Below are positions 25,391 through 33,727 of a stretch of DNA of 58,487 nucleotides, piece by piece (position 1 is the first letter of the stretch; every line of letters starts with the position of its first letter). The DNA is taken from contig URDK01000005.1 in assembly GCA_900546485.1 (NCBI GenBank), forward strand, positions 1 through 58,487, written 5' to 3'. The notes under the pieces were generated by a model that worked only from the letters and a program-made list of their open reading frames with translations, did no database searches and was not told the DNA's origin. The DNA is from an uncultured Eubacteriales bacterium. Lineage in GTDB: Bacteria; Bacillota; Clostridia; Oscillospirales; Oscillospiraceae. A program made the position numbers and the translations under genes.

Positions 25391-25430
25391 AAAAAGCGGG
25401 AGGTTCATTAAGCCGAACCTCCCGCTTTTT
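25391..25430. terminator. Bidirectional terminator, Fe-ADH / ROK
   Basis: A perfect 16-bp stem AAAAAGCGGGAGGTTC with complement, 8-base loop, and T-run, placed between converging genes. Confidence 0.92.
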
Positions 25431-25447
25431 TATTTTCTATTGTCAGC

Positions 25448-26656
25448 TTAAGCGTTGCTGTTGAGTACAAAATTTTGCAGTGGAAGCGCGGCCGCGCCTA
25501 TTACGGCCGCTTCCTCACCGAGCTTGGACAGCCTTACTTCGACGGGGACATTTCCGTAGTACAGACTCCTCGTAGCATTTATGTTCTCGGAAACCTTTTG
25601 CAGAAGGTAGTCATTGTCCTTGACAACATATCCCGTGAGCACGATTCTCTGACAGTCAAAAAGGCAAACAAGGTTGGTAAGCCCGATCGAGAGGTTGTAC
25701 ACCGCTTCATCAGCTATCCTGCGCGCCAGAACGTCTCCCATTTCGGCGGCTTTGAACACGATATCGGAATTTATTTTGTCCACGTTGCCCCCGGCAAGCT
25801 CCAGCATCTTGGAGGCACTGCCACCAGCCACAAGATTGCGCGCTTGATTTGCAATGGCCTTTCCGGAAGCCATCGCCTCCAGGCAGCCCTGACGGCCGCA
25901 TTTACATATCGGGCCGTTGGGATTTATCACCATGTGGCCCAATTCTCCGCTCATATTATTGAAACCACGATATATTTCTCCATTTATAATAAGCGCCGCA
26001 CCTATGCCGCGGCCCACAGTTACCAGTGCAAAGTCATCGCAGTTTGTTCCGGCACCGAACCACTTTTCACCGATTGCCATAACCTTAGAGGAGTTTTCAA
26101 TAAAGACTGGCATTTTAAAATGATCCTGCAACGGCGTATGGAAGTCAACGTGCTTCAAGTTGTAATCTATGGAGGTTATAACCATGCCTTCAGCCGTATC
26201 AACAAGACCGGGTATCCCCACTCCTATGCCGCTGAGTTTGCTGGAGTCCACTCCCGATTCGCTGATAGAAGTCTCTATAAATTCTTTTACAGCCTCAATG
26301 GTATCCGCAGACGGCTGCCCGTCTTTTTCTCTGGACTTGCTGTAAACGATATTGCCCTGCAGATCCAGAATCGTGCACTTGAACATGGCACCGCTGATAT
26401 CTACACCGACAAAAAGATGCGACTCGGGTATGAGTTCCAGCAGCATGGGCGGCTTGCCCCCGCTGGATATTCCCTTTCCTGCATCTCTGATAAGCCCGTC
26501 ATCGATCAGCTCATCCGTAATGCTCATAATGGTCGGCATGCTAAGACCAGTCAGTCTGGCAAGCTCGGCTCTGTATATCGATCGGTTCTTTCGTATGAGA
26601 TTCAAAATCTTGTCCTTATTGTAGATCCGCATCAGGCTTTTACTTTGCATAATCAA
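25448..26656 (-). CDS. ROK family transcriptional repressor
   Basis: 402 residues. Residues about 15-60 are a winged helix-turn-helix (YRAELARLTGLSMPTIMSIT). The ROK part has LFVGVDISGAMFKCTI, SGIGVGIPGLVDTAEG and the zinc-site motif ICKCGRQGCLEAMASG (CxCGxxGCxE). Such XylR/NagC-type repressors release DNA when a sugar or sugar derivative binds. A TTG at 26656 has AAAGGA 8 bases upstream; an ATG at 26650 is the alternative. It is transcribed away from the long catabolic operon, and the same dyad occurs at its own promoter, the operon's and the Fe-ADH's, so it is the likely local regulator. Confidence 0.92.
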   Translation of the reverse strand: MIMQSKSLMRIYNKDKILNLIRKNRSIYRAELARLTGLSMPTIMSITDELIDDGLIRDAGKGISSGGKPPMLLELIPESHLFVGVDISGAMFKCTILDLQGNIVYSKSREKDGQPSADTIEAVKEFIETSISESGVDSSKLSGIGVGIPGLVDTAEGMVITSIDYNLKHVDFHTPLQDHFKMPVFIENSSKVMAIGEKWFGAGTNCDDFALVTVGRGIGAALIINGEIYRGFNNMSGELGHMVINPNGPICKCGRQGCLEAMASGKAIANQARNLVAGGSASKMLELAGGNVDKINSDIVFKAAEMGDVLARRIADEAVYNLSIGLTNLVCLFDCQRIVLTGYVVKDNDYLLQKVSENINATRSLYYGNVPVEVRLSKLGEEAAVIGAAALPLQNFVLNSNA

Positions 26657-26763
26657 TTCACAAATCCTTTAATTTAGTGTAGGCAAATTTGACGTACTCC
26701 GATTTGTACGTTCCAGGCCGGCAAGTCGATCAAGAACCATCATGAACACAGCTCGCCATGTTA

Positions 26764-26782
26764 CTTAGTAATCTTAACTCAT
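26764..26782. promoter_or_regulatory. Putative ROK operator 2 (autoregulatory)
   Basis: CTTAGTAATCTTAACTCAT, read on the minus strand, fits 14 of 18 informative positions of the dyad at 24142. It lies just downstream of the ROK gene's own -10. Confidence 0.5.
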
Positions 26783-26786
26783 TAAC

Positions 26787-26815
26787 TGTCTATGCGCAAC
26801 ACCAAAAGTTTTCAA
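26787..26815 (-). promoter_or_regulatory. Probable promoter of the ROK gene
   Basis: On the minus strand TTGAAA (26815-26810), 17-base spacer, TAGACA (26792-26787), followed directly by operator 2. It gives a leader of about 125 bases. Confidence 0.5.
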
Positions 26816-26957
26816 TTTCCTTACTACACACCTGATATGCTTAACATCAATGTCAGATAGCTTTATTATACATCTCCTTTGAAATAGTGCAACTAATATT
26901 TTGAATAATTTTGACCGTTTTTCCTTTGTAATAGATTAATGTCTTCCCCATTATTTT

Positions 26958-27018
26958 GGAGGGCGGGCGTGTGTGCCCGTCCGAAATTTTTGCGCAATTT
27001 GTCAATTTTGCGCCCTCC
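26958..27018. repeat. Nested inverted repeats between the ROK gene and the catabolic operon
   Basis: GGAGGGCG (26958-26965) and CGCCCTCC (27011-27018) are exact complements and enclose two smaller hairpins, GGGC-GTGTGT-GCCC (26965-26978) and GCGCAA/TTGCGC (26992-27013). The block stands out as GC-rich in an A+T-rich intergenic region. It lies upstream of the operon promoter, so it is not that operon's leader. The rest of the 26657-27132 gap holds only the promoters and operators listed. Confidence 0.5.
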
Positions 27019-27048
27019 GATTGTCACTTCTGATACATTGAATATCCC

Positions 27049-27077
27049 TTGACAAAGAAATTCACAAATACTATAAT
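27049..27077 (+). promoter_or_regulatory. Consensus promoter of the long catabolic operon
   Basis: TTGACA (27049-27054), 17-base spacer, TATAAT (27072-27077): a full sigma-A consensus, which would need repression. The operator begins 8 bases further on. Confidence 0.9.
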
Positions 27078-27085
27078 CTTATTAA

Positions 27086-27104
27086 CTTAGTTATCTAAAC
27101 AAAG
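27086..27104. promoter_or_regulatory. Putative ROK operator 3
   Basis: CTTAGTTATCTAAACAAAG matches operator 1 at 15 of 19 positions; the left half is intact and the right half degenerate. It overlaps the expected transcription start of the operon. Confidence 0.6.
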
Positions 27105-27132
27105 TACTTCTTTAACAATTTTGGAGTGTGTC

Positions 27133-28407
27133 ATGCTTAGTAAATCTAGAGAGGCCGCATACACGGCGATTTTGAAAGAAGAACTTCTTATGGCGACCGG
27201 CTGCACGGAGCCCATCGCGATAGCCTACTGTGCTGCCAGGATGAAAGAGCTTTTGGGTGCCATACCTGAACACATAAAAATTGAAGTCAGCGGCAATATA
27301 GTCAAAAATGTCAAAAGCGTCATCGTTCCCAACACGGGAGGGCTCAAAGGCATCAAGGCCGCTGCGGCAGCCGGTATTGTTGCCGGAAATGCAAAAATGG
27401 AGCTGCAGGTCATCTCCGCCGTTCCCCAGGAACTGCACCAAAGAATAAAGGCATACTCCGACTCCACACCCATGCTGGTCGTATGTATGGATACTCCACG
27501 CATGCTGGAGATCCGCATCACAGGCCGCTGCGGCCAGGATTCCGCCGTCGTTCATATCGCCAACAGCCACTCAAACATTATTTTCGAATCGAAAAACGGT
27601 TGTGTGCTGAAAGATATCGACCCCGACGATGCTGCCGGCGAGTTCCCTTCGGACAGAAGCGTGCTCAATGTAAGAGACATCGTGGAATACGCTAATACTG
27701 TCGACCTCTCCGAAGTTGTACCTACGCTGGATAATCAGATACGCTGCAATTCTGCCATTGCTGAGAAAGGTCTGCGCGAAAGCTGGAGTGCAGGAATAGG
27801 CCGGGTCCTTATAAAAAACGCCGGGAACGACATCGTTACCGAGGCCAGAGCATATGCAGCAGCCGGTTCCGATGCCAGGATGAGCGGCTGTGAGCAGCCC
27901 GTTGTGATCGTATCCGGCAGCGGTAACCAGGGAATCACCGCCTCCGTTCCTGTCATACGCTACGCAAAACACATCGGAGCAAGTCAGTCAGAGCTGTATC
28001 GAGCCCTGCTTGTCTCTAATCTGGTTACTATTCACCAGAAAACCGGCATAGGCAAGCTCTCCGCTTATTGCGGCGCAGTAAGCGCCGGCTGCGGAGCCGG
28101 CGCAGGTATCGCTTACCTTCTGGGCGCGGATTACAACTGCATCGCAAGCACAATCACAAATGCAGTCGCCATATTGTCCGGCACAATTTGCGACGGCGCC
28201 AAACCCTCCTGCGCTGCCAAAATCGCCATGGCCGTCGAGGCCGGAATCCTTGGCTATCAGATGTATCTGGAGCACAAGCAATTCAGTGGCGGAGATGGCA
28301 TTGTAGCCGACGGAGTTGAAAAAACTATTACAAACGTCGGCCGGCTCGCCAAGGAAGGAATGCGCCAGACAGACAGGACGATTTTACAAATTATGACCGA
28401 ATCCTGA
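27133..28407 (+). CDS. L-cysteine desulfidase-like protein (CyuA/UPF0597 family)
   Basis: 424 residues from ATG 27133, GGAG 6 bases upstream. The match to E. coli CyuA (YhaM) is extensive: ATGCTEPI near the N-terminus, SDARMSGCEQPVVIVSGSGN, GTICDGAKPSCAAKIAM and GDGIVADGVEKTITNVGRL. The cysteines of CTEP, CDG and SC are those expected to hold an oxygen-sensitive iron-sulfur cluster. CyuA splits L-cysteine to pyruvate, sulfide and ammonia; relatives act on serine-like substrates. It is the first gene of the ROK-controlled operon, so it may process a cysteine-like product released by the pathway. The exact substrate is uncertain. Confidence 0.85.
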   Translation: MLSKSREAAYTAILKEELLMATGCTEPIAIAYCAARMKELLGAIPEHIKIEVSGNIVKNVKSVIVPNTGGLKGIKAAAAAGIVAGNAKMELQVISAVPQELHQRIKAYSDSTPMLVVCMDTPRMLEIRITGRCGQDSAVVHIANSHSNIIFESKNGCVLKDIDPDDAAGEFPSDRSVLNVRDIVEYANTVDLSEVVPTLDNQIRCNSAIAEKGLRESWSAGIGRVLIKNAGNDIVTEARAYAAAGSDARMSGCEQPVVIVSGSGNQGITASVPVIRYAKHIGASQSELYRALLVSNLVTIHQKTGIGKLSAYCGAVSAGCGAGAGIAYLLGADYNCIASTITNAVAILSGTICDGAKPSCAAKIAMAVEAGILGYQMYLEHKQFSGGDGIVADGVEKTITNVGRLAKEGMRQTDRTILQIMTES

Positions 28408-28455
28408 TGCGCAGCCGCGCGCAGGCTTTGAAAGATGAAACAATGGGAGGCTCTT

Positions 28456-29535
28456 ATGGAAAAGAAAATGATCAGGGTCGGCATGGTTGGAACGGGTATG
28501 ATTTTCGACCGCCACTGCCGGGGCATAAAGGCCAGCCCGGACGCTGAGGTTACCGCTATCTGCGATGTGAACCGCGACGCCCTTAGCAAAAAGGCCCGCA
28601 TCAACGGCATACCCGAAAGCGGCACATTTACGGATTACGTTGAGATGATGGACAGTGGGCTCATCGATGCGGTCGTTATCTGCACACCCAACGATTCGCA
28701 CGTCGCCATAGCCATGGAGGCCATAAAGCGCGGCCTGCCTTTTGCTATGGAAAAGCCCGTCGGTCTCAATGTTGAGGAGGTGCGCCAACTCAACGACAAG
28801 GTACGTGAGACCCACACCAAAAACACCGTGCTTTTCACCTACCGCTTCAAGGCCTCGGCTAGATATGCCAAGCACATAGTCGATAGCGGCGTGATAGGCA
28901 AGATATATCATGTCAACACCGAATATTATCAGGACTATGATCTCAGGCCCTTCTCTCTCCCCACCTTTTGGCGTTTCCAGAAGGGCGTTGCCGGCGGCGG
29001 TGTAGTCTTTGATCTGGGCAGCCATGTCATGGATCTTGTAACCTTTATTACTGGACTCGACTACGAGAGCATATGCGCTACGGCTGAAAACCTCATCAAT
29101 ACGCGCCCGGATCCCGTGACCGGTGAGCTGCGCGAGGTCAATACCGACGACTATTGCCACATGATGGCCCGATTCACCTCCGGCGCCTCCGGCGTATTCG
29201 CCATAAGCAAGTGCTGCATGGGACGCAAAAACTATCAGCGTATTCAGATATACGGCAGCAAAGGCGTAATAATTTACACTCTTACGGACAAGAATCTCGA
29301 GGACACCATAGAGGTCTGTATAGGCGAGCCCTATGTTGACAGCTATAACTACACCAAGCTTGACATACCCCAGGAGTATTTCGCCGAGCAGATGCAGGCT
29401 TTTATAGACGTCATTAACGACTGCGGCGACGGTCTCACCGCCAACATGGAGGACGGGCTCCGGGCTCAGGAGCTGATAGAAAAGGTCTATGAATCGTCCG
29501 ATACGCACAGCTGGGTAGATGTCCGCCGAAACTAA
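28456..29535 (+). CDS. Gfo/Idh/MocA family oxidoreductase
   Basis: 359 residues from ATG 28456, behind GGGAGG. A Rossmann start RVGMVGTGMIFDRHC (residues 6-20) is followed by the family motif EKPVGLN and the substrate-domain segment GGGVVFDLGSHVMDLVTF (His of the catalytic triad region). Family members oxidise or reduce sugars, inositols or their derivatives with NAD(P). Second gene of the ROK-linked operon, 48 bases after the desulfidase-like gene and 22 before the next start. Together with a ROK regulator this points to a sugar-like moiety in the substrate. Confidence 0.9.
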   Translation: MEKKMIRVGMVGTGMIFDRHCRGIKASPDAEVTAICDVNRDALSKKARINGIPESGTFTDYVEMMDSGLIDAVVICTPNDSHVAIAMEAIKRGLPFAMEKPVGLNVEEVRQLNDKVRETHTKNTVLFTYRFKASARYAKHIVDSGVIGKIYHVNTEYYQDYDLRPFSLPTFWRFQKGVAGGGVVFDLGSHVMDLVTFITGLDYESICATAENLINTRPDPVTGELREVNTDDYCHMMARFTSGASGVFAISKCCMGRKNYQRIQIYGSKGVIIYTLTDKNLEDTIEVCIGEPYVDSYNYTKLDIPQEYFAEQMQAFIDVINDCGDGLTANMEDGLRAQELIEKVYESSDTHSWVDVRRN

Positions 29536-29557
29536 GGATACCAGGAGAAGAGATCAG

Positions 29558-29842
29558 ATGACAAACTTGCCCTACACCCTGTGTACAAAGCAGGACTACC
29601 TCAACGCAGTCGCTCACGTCAAAGCCTCCGGCGAAGGGGCGGAACTTCTGAAGGCAAGGCTTCAGGCCATAAAGGCGACCACCCAAATGATGGCCCTGAA
29701 AGCTGAAAGTTGGAGCAAAAGGGCCGAGACTCAGCACCAGGAGGATTACGAACCTGTGCCGGACCCGAATTGTGAGATGAACCGGCTCGGCTTCAGCGCC
29801 GGAGAAATCGACGAACTGATTGGAGAGCTGAGCAATGTTTGA
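29558..29842 (+). CDS. 94-residue protein of unknown function, partner of the lectin-fold protein
   Basis: The ATG at 29558 has AGGAGA 12 bases upstream. The protein is hydrophilic and mostly helical: a Leu/Ala-rich amphipathic region (residues about 10-55), an acidic PVPDPNC turn near 70, and a C-terminal helix RLGFSAGEIDELIGELSNV. Its stop overlaps the lectin-fold gene by 8 bases, so the two are co-translated and probably act together. I have no family name. The arrangement, a small helical protein directly before a DGR-like variable protein, recalls prophage tail-end gene pairs, which is inference. Confidence 0.7.
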   Translation: MTNLPYTLCTKQDYLNAVAHVKASGEGAELLKARLQAIKATTQMMALKAESWSKRAETQHQEDYEPVPDPNCEMNRLGFSAGEIDELIGELSNV

Positions 29843-31019
29843 AATATTACGTTCTGAAAGCGGTATTGTCGAAGCAGCTGCGTCGTTTCAGTGCGACGGC
29901 TCCGAATTTATCGAAAAGCACGAGCCCTTTGCCTATGAACAGAACCGGCTCGTCATAAGGGCCGGCTGCTCGGTCAAGGTTGGCTGCGGCAGCGATGCCG
30001 TCCTTGCCGTAAACAACGAAGATTTCATATTTGACCCTGCACTTGCGCTCGATATCCCCGAACCGTTTGAGGTGGGATGCGACTACTTTATATATCTCTG
30101 CATCGACGGGCGTGTACCCGTGGTCGTGGTTTCCAAAAACGGTACCTATCCCGCTGGCGCCTCCGCTGAGAGCTGCCGCATGATAGGCGGCTTCCACTAT
30201 GGCTCGATCCGCAAGGTCAGCAGCGATGGGCTGTGGGTGCCGATAGATTCTCTCGGTGTCAAGTTCGGCTCAGGAGGTATCCGCTGGCAGGACAACGTCA
30301 CCATCGGCATAGTTCCAAACTCTGTATGGGACCTGAAAAACCGCCCTAGAGTCCTCTTTGGCGGCCTTGTCAAGGTCGGCAGTATATGGGTTTCCATATA
30401 CCAAGCCAGCAAAAAATCTGAATTCACATTCATGTCCGGTGAGAACCTGGTCCATGTGTCAGACGGAGAGCTGCAAAGCCGATATGGGCAGATGCCTGTC
30501 TCCGGCATAGACGGTCTCTGCCAGTACAACTTTGCTGAGCTTGCCGCCCGCTCCGGAATGCGGCTCATGAAGTACACCGAGTGGCTTGCCGCAGCCTACG
30601 GAGCGCCGCAGGGTGAGGACGACAGCAACACGTACGGCTGGTGTGACGTTACCAACAAGGTGCGCGCCCGTACGGGCTGCAGCGTTGACCTCGATACCGG
30701 CAAATATGTGGAATGCGGCGCAAAGCCCTACGCAATAAGCGCACGCAACGTTGTGGACACCACGGGAAACGTCTGGGAATGGCTGTCCGAGTATACGAAT
30801 CGGCACGATGCAGGCAGCGGGCTGTGGACTTATTACGATCAGCTCGGTCCCGGTATGGGTCAGATCTATGGTTGGAAAACAGACAGCTTCTCGTCCCTTG
30901 CCGCCGGAGGTCACTGGCACAGAGGGGCCTGCTGCGGTCCCAGAGCCATAAACCCGGACGATCAGCCCTGGAAAGTAAACGTACACATTGGCACTCGGCT
31001 CGCATGCGACGCTCTGTGA
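29835..31019 (+). CDS. C-type-lectin/FGE-fold protein resembling a DGR variable protein
   Basis: 394 residues. The N-terminal half (about 1-170) is beta-rich and tail-fibre-like, with GCDYFIYLCIDG and SCRMIGGFHYGSIRKV. The C-terminal half is the C-type-lectin/formylglycine-enzyme fold: ARNVVDTTGNVWEWLSEY, then LAAGGHWHRGACCGPRA and, at the end, PWKVNVHIGTRLACDAL. That end has the layout of DGR target proteins (GGxWxxG, CGPRA, PW, IGxRLACD), in which the intervening residues are those changed by adenine mutagenesis. No signal peptide or membrane helix. It is embedded between an oxidoreductase and an ABC transporter gene. A sulfatase-maturation role is less likely. Confidence 0.75.
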   Translation: MFEILRSESGIVEAAASFQCDGSEFIEKHEPFAYEQNRLVIRAGCSVKVGCGSDAVLAVNNEDFIFDPALALDIPEPFEVGCDYFIYLCIDGRVPVVVVSKNGTYPAGASAESCRMIGGFHYGSIRKVSSDGLWVPIDSLGVKFGSGGIRWQDNVTIGIVPNSVWDLKNRPRVLFGGLVKVGSIWVSIYQASKKSEFTFMSGENLVHVSDGELQSRYGQMPVSGIDGLCQYNFAELAARSGMRLMKYTEWLAAAYGAPQGEDDSNTYGWCDVTNKVRARTGCSVDLDTGKYVECGAKPYAISARNVVDTTGNVWEWLSEYTNRHDAGSGLWTYYDQLGPGMGQIYGWKTDSFSSLAAGGHWHRGACCGPRAINPDDQPWKVNVHIGTRLACDAL

Positions 31020-31090
31020 GCAGGATGCAAACACGAAACATAGGCAAAACCCGCAGGGGAAAACAAACATTCAATTCAGGAGGTAATGGA

Positions 31091-32668
31091 ATGAAAAAAC
31101 GATTGATCTCTGTCGTACTCTTGCTGGCTATGACCCTCGCACTCGCGTTTACCACCTCCGGATGTGGAAGCACCGAGCCTTCCAGCGATCCGGACGCCAC
31201 CAACAATGGGAAAACCGAACTTGTAGTTGTCACCTCGAGCGAGCCGGTATATTTCAATAACCTCTGCCCGAGCATGACCAATCTGCCCGACACTCTTGTG
31301 TACAGCCAGGTCTATGACCCTCTGTTCTATAAAGATTGGAGCGACGGCGGCAAGGTCAAGGGCTACCTGGCTGAAAGTTATGAGATCAGCGAGGATGGCC
31401 GCGACATCTACATCAAGCTCCGTGACAACGTCTACTTCCACAATGGCTACAAGCTCACCTCCGAGGACGTCAAGTTCACCTTTGATGAGATGTACACCCG
31501 TACACTTGGCACCGCGCTGCTCATCAACTGGGACAGTGTCGAGATCGTCGATGAGCTCAATCTCATCTTCCATCTCAAAGAGCCCTACGGCGCGATAATG
31601 AACGCGCTGTGCAGCCGTCTCAACTATATCTCCAGCAAACAGTACTGGGAAGAGGTCGGAGGCTTTGAAGGCTATAACGCCGCCCCTATCGGCACCGGCC
31701 CCTACAAGTTCGTCAGCGCCGTTTCCGGCGATCAGATTGTCCTTGAGCGCAACGACGAATACTGGAACGGCACCGCCGCCTTTGAAACCTGCATCATAAA
31801 GACTGTCGCCGACAACAACACCGCCGTTCTGGCCGTTGAAAGCGGCGAGGCGGATGTCGCCCTCAACCTCCCGCTCGATGCCCTTGTAAACATCAACAAT
31901 CCCGATGTCACCTGGACCTCCGAGCTGAGCTTCGAGTGCGGCTATCTGCAGTACAACTTCCTCGAGTCCAGCTGGGCCGGCAACGATACCAATTTCCGCA
32001 AGGCTGTCCAGTACGGTGTCGACAAGGAGGCCATAAACCAGGCCGTGTTCTACGGCCAGACCAACACTCCTGCCATTCTCGGCGACGAGACCTGGACCGG
32101 CAGGCCTGCTGACGGTACTTATGAGTCCTATACCTATGACCTCGAAAAGGCCAAGGAGTACCTCGCCGCTTCCGACTATGACGGCCGTGAATTCCGTGTC
32201 GTCACCTGGGCCGGCACCAACCTCGAAAAGGCCGCTCAGGTAATGCAGGCCAGTCTGCTTGAAGTGGGCATCAACATGAAGATCGTCCCCGTTGACAGGG
32301 CCACCTTCTGGGACGAGGTCAGGAACAACGACGACTGGGATGCCTGCATCCACTGCCTCGGCGCCTCCTCCCTCGACATGGATGCCTATAACCACTTCAT
32401 GTTCAGCATGTATCCCCAGTATTTTAATGCCGACCAGGTCATACCCTATGGCCAGGAGCTGAACGACCTTGTAATTGCCGGCCGGCTTGAGCCCGACCAG
32501 GACAAGCGTGTTGAGATCTACACCCAGCTTGTCAATTACATTAACGAAGAGGCTATCTCCATGCCCCTCTATCAGGAAGTCAACACCGCCCTCTATCGCT
32601 CCGACCTGAAAGGCGTTACTGCGGACAAGGCTGTCCCCGTCAACCGCTTCTTCGACTACACTTACTGA
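31091..32668 (+). CDS. Family 5 ABC transporter substrate-binding lipoprotein (peptide/oligosaccharide type)
   Basis: 525 residues from ATG 31091, site AGGAGG. The signal peptide (KKRLISVVLLLAMTLALAF) leads to a lipobox TSGC, so it is lipid-anchored outside. The SBP_bac_5 fold is clear: YSQVYDPLFYKDW, YLAESYEISEDGRDIYIKL, GTGPYKFVSAVSGDQIVLER and FRKAVQYGVDKEAINQAVF. Proteins of this class bind peptides, nickel complexes, opines or oligosaccharides. It heads a complete Opp-type importer (two permeases, two ATPases) inside the ROK-controlled operon, so it should bind the pathway substrate. Confidence 0.92.
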   Translation: MKKRLISVVLLLAMTLALAFTTSGCGSTEPSSDPDATNNGKTELVVVTSSEPVYFNNLCPSMTNLPDTLVYSQVYDPLFYKDWSDGGKVKGYLAESYEISEDGRDIYIKLRDNVYFHNGYKLTSEDVKFTFDEMYTRTLGTALLINWDSVEIVDELNLIFHLKEPYGAIMNALCSRLNYISSKQYWEEVGGFEGYNAAPIGTGPYKFVSAVSGDQIVLERNDEYWNGTAAFETCIIKTVADNNTAVLAVESGEADVALNLPLDALVNINNPDVTWTSELSFECGYLQYNFLESSWAGNDTNFRKAVQYGVDKEAINQAVFYGQTNTPAILGDETWTGRPADGTYESYTYDLEKAKEYLAASDYDGREFRVVTWAGTNLEKAAQVMQASLLEVGINMKIVPVDRATFWDEVRNNDDWDACIHCLGASSLDMDAYNHFMFSMYPQYFNADQVIPYGQELNDLVIAGRLEPDQDKRVEIYTQLVNYINEEAISMPLYQEVNTALYRSDLKGVTADKAVPVNRFFDYTY

Positions 32669-32689
32669 GATATATGCGCAAAGTGGACA

Positions 32690-32711
32690 GGGCGGAATTT
32701 TACTTCCGCCC
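32690..32711 (+). repeat. mRNA hairpin between solute-binding protein and permease genes
   Basis: GGGCGGAA/TTCCGCCC, 8 bp with a 6-base loop, followed by only a weak T-run. Such hairpins often stabilise the upstream message so the binding protein outnumbers the permease. Confidence 0.6.
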
Positions 32712-32757
32712 CGTTCATTTAGGTAACGCCTGGACAGGCTGAAAACGAGGACTTGAT

Positions 32758-33687
32758 ATGCTTAAATACATTCTCAAACGCCTACTGCTCATCATACCGG
32801 TGGTCATAGGAATAACGCTGTTCATATATCTGCTGCTCGACATCGGCATGGGCGACCCCACGGCCCTTATTCTGGGGCCTGATGCCTCTGCGGAACAGGT
32901 CGCCGCACTTCGGGCCGAGCTGGGCTTGGACAAGAGCGTGTTTGTACGATATTTCAACTATATGTACAACGCAATCCAAGGTGACCTTGGCAACTCGTGG
33001 TACAATTCCCGTCCGGTCATAGATGAGTTCCTGCTTCGACTGCCCAACACGCTTGCGCTGGCCTTCAGTGCATTGGGCATCACGATAGTCATCGGCCTCA
33101 CCTTCGGCACCCTGGCCGCGATCCGACAGAACCGGCCGATAGACGGCATCACACTTATTTTTGCTCTGCTTTTTGCGAGTATGCCGAGCTTCTGGTTCGG
33201 ACTGATTCTGCAAATAATATTCTGTCTTGAGCTCCAGTGGCTGCCTCCGATGGGCTCCGGTACCTTTAAACACATGATCCTGCCCGCAACGACTCTGGCG
33301 CTTGGCACGATAGCCAGCCAGGTGCGCATGACCCGCTCGAGCATACTGGACGTCGTCAATATGAACTACATCAGGACGGCCCGGGCCAAGGGCGCTGGTG
33401 AGTTCAGGGTGGTTTTCCGCCACGTTATCCGAAACGCTCTCATGCCCGTCGTCACTAACTGGGGCCTCACCTTTGCAACTGCCTTCGGAGGCACGATAAT
33501 CTCCGAGACGGTGTTCTCCGTACCGGGCATCTCAACGTTCCTGATAAACGCGGTCAAGGTTCGTGACATTCCCATAGTCATGGGCACCGTTATCATTGTT
33601 TCCGTCATTGTTGCCCTTATCAACCTTATTATCGACATCATATACGCCTTTATTGACCCAAGAGTCAAAGCCGGATATGTCAACTGA
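32758..33687 (+). CDS. Opp/Dpp-type ABC transporter permease (first)
   Basis: 309 residues, about six membrane helices. It begins MLKYILKRLLLIIPVVIGIT, typical of DppB/OppB, and has the coupling motif MNYIRTARAKGAGEFRVVFRH (EAA loop) and NALMPVVTNWGLTFATAFGG. GGNTVVFS-type segment is here GGTIISETVFSVPGISTFL. It forms half the channel of the importer fed by the family 5 binding protein upstream. The next permease start lies about 40 bases beyond its stop. Confidence 0.93.
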   Translation: MLKYILKRLLLIIPVVIGITLFIYLLLDIGMGDPTALILGPDASAEQVAALRAELGLDKSVFVRYFNYMYNAIQGDLGNSWYNSRPVIDEFLLRLPNTLALAFSALGITIVIGLTFGTLAAIRQNRPIDGITLIFALLFASMPSFWFGLILQIIFCLELQWLPPMGSGTFKHMILPATTLALGTIASQVRMTRSSILDVVNMNYIRTARAKGAGEFRVVFRHVIRNALMPVVTNWGLTFATAFGGTIISETVFSVPGISTFLINAVKVRDIPIVMGTVIIVSVIVALINLIIDIIYAFIDPRVKAGYVN

Positions 33688-33727
33688 GCCTGCGGGCCCT
33701 GCTAAATTGATTTTTGAGTGTGAAATT

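Noticed and set aside
29835..31019. Formylglycine-generating sulfatase-maturation enzyme
   Set aside because: The fold is shared, but the C-terminus matches DGR variable proteins better, the N-terminal half is tail-fibre-like and no sulfatase gene is near.
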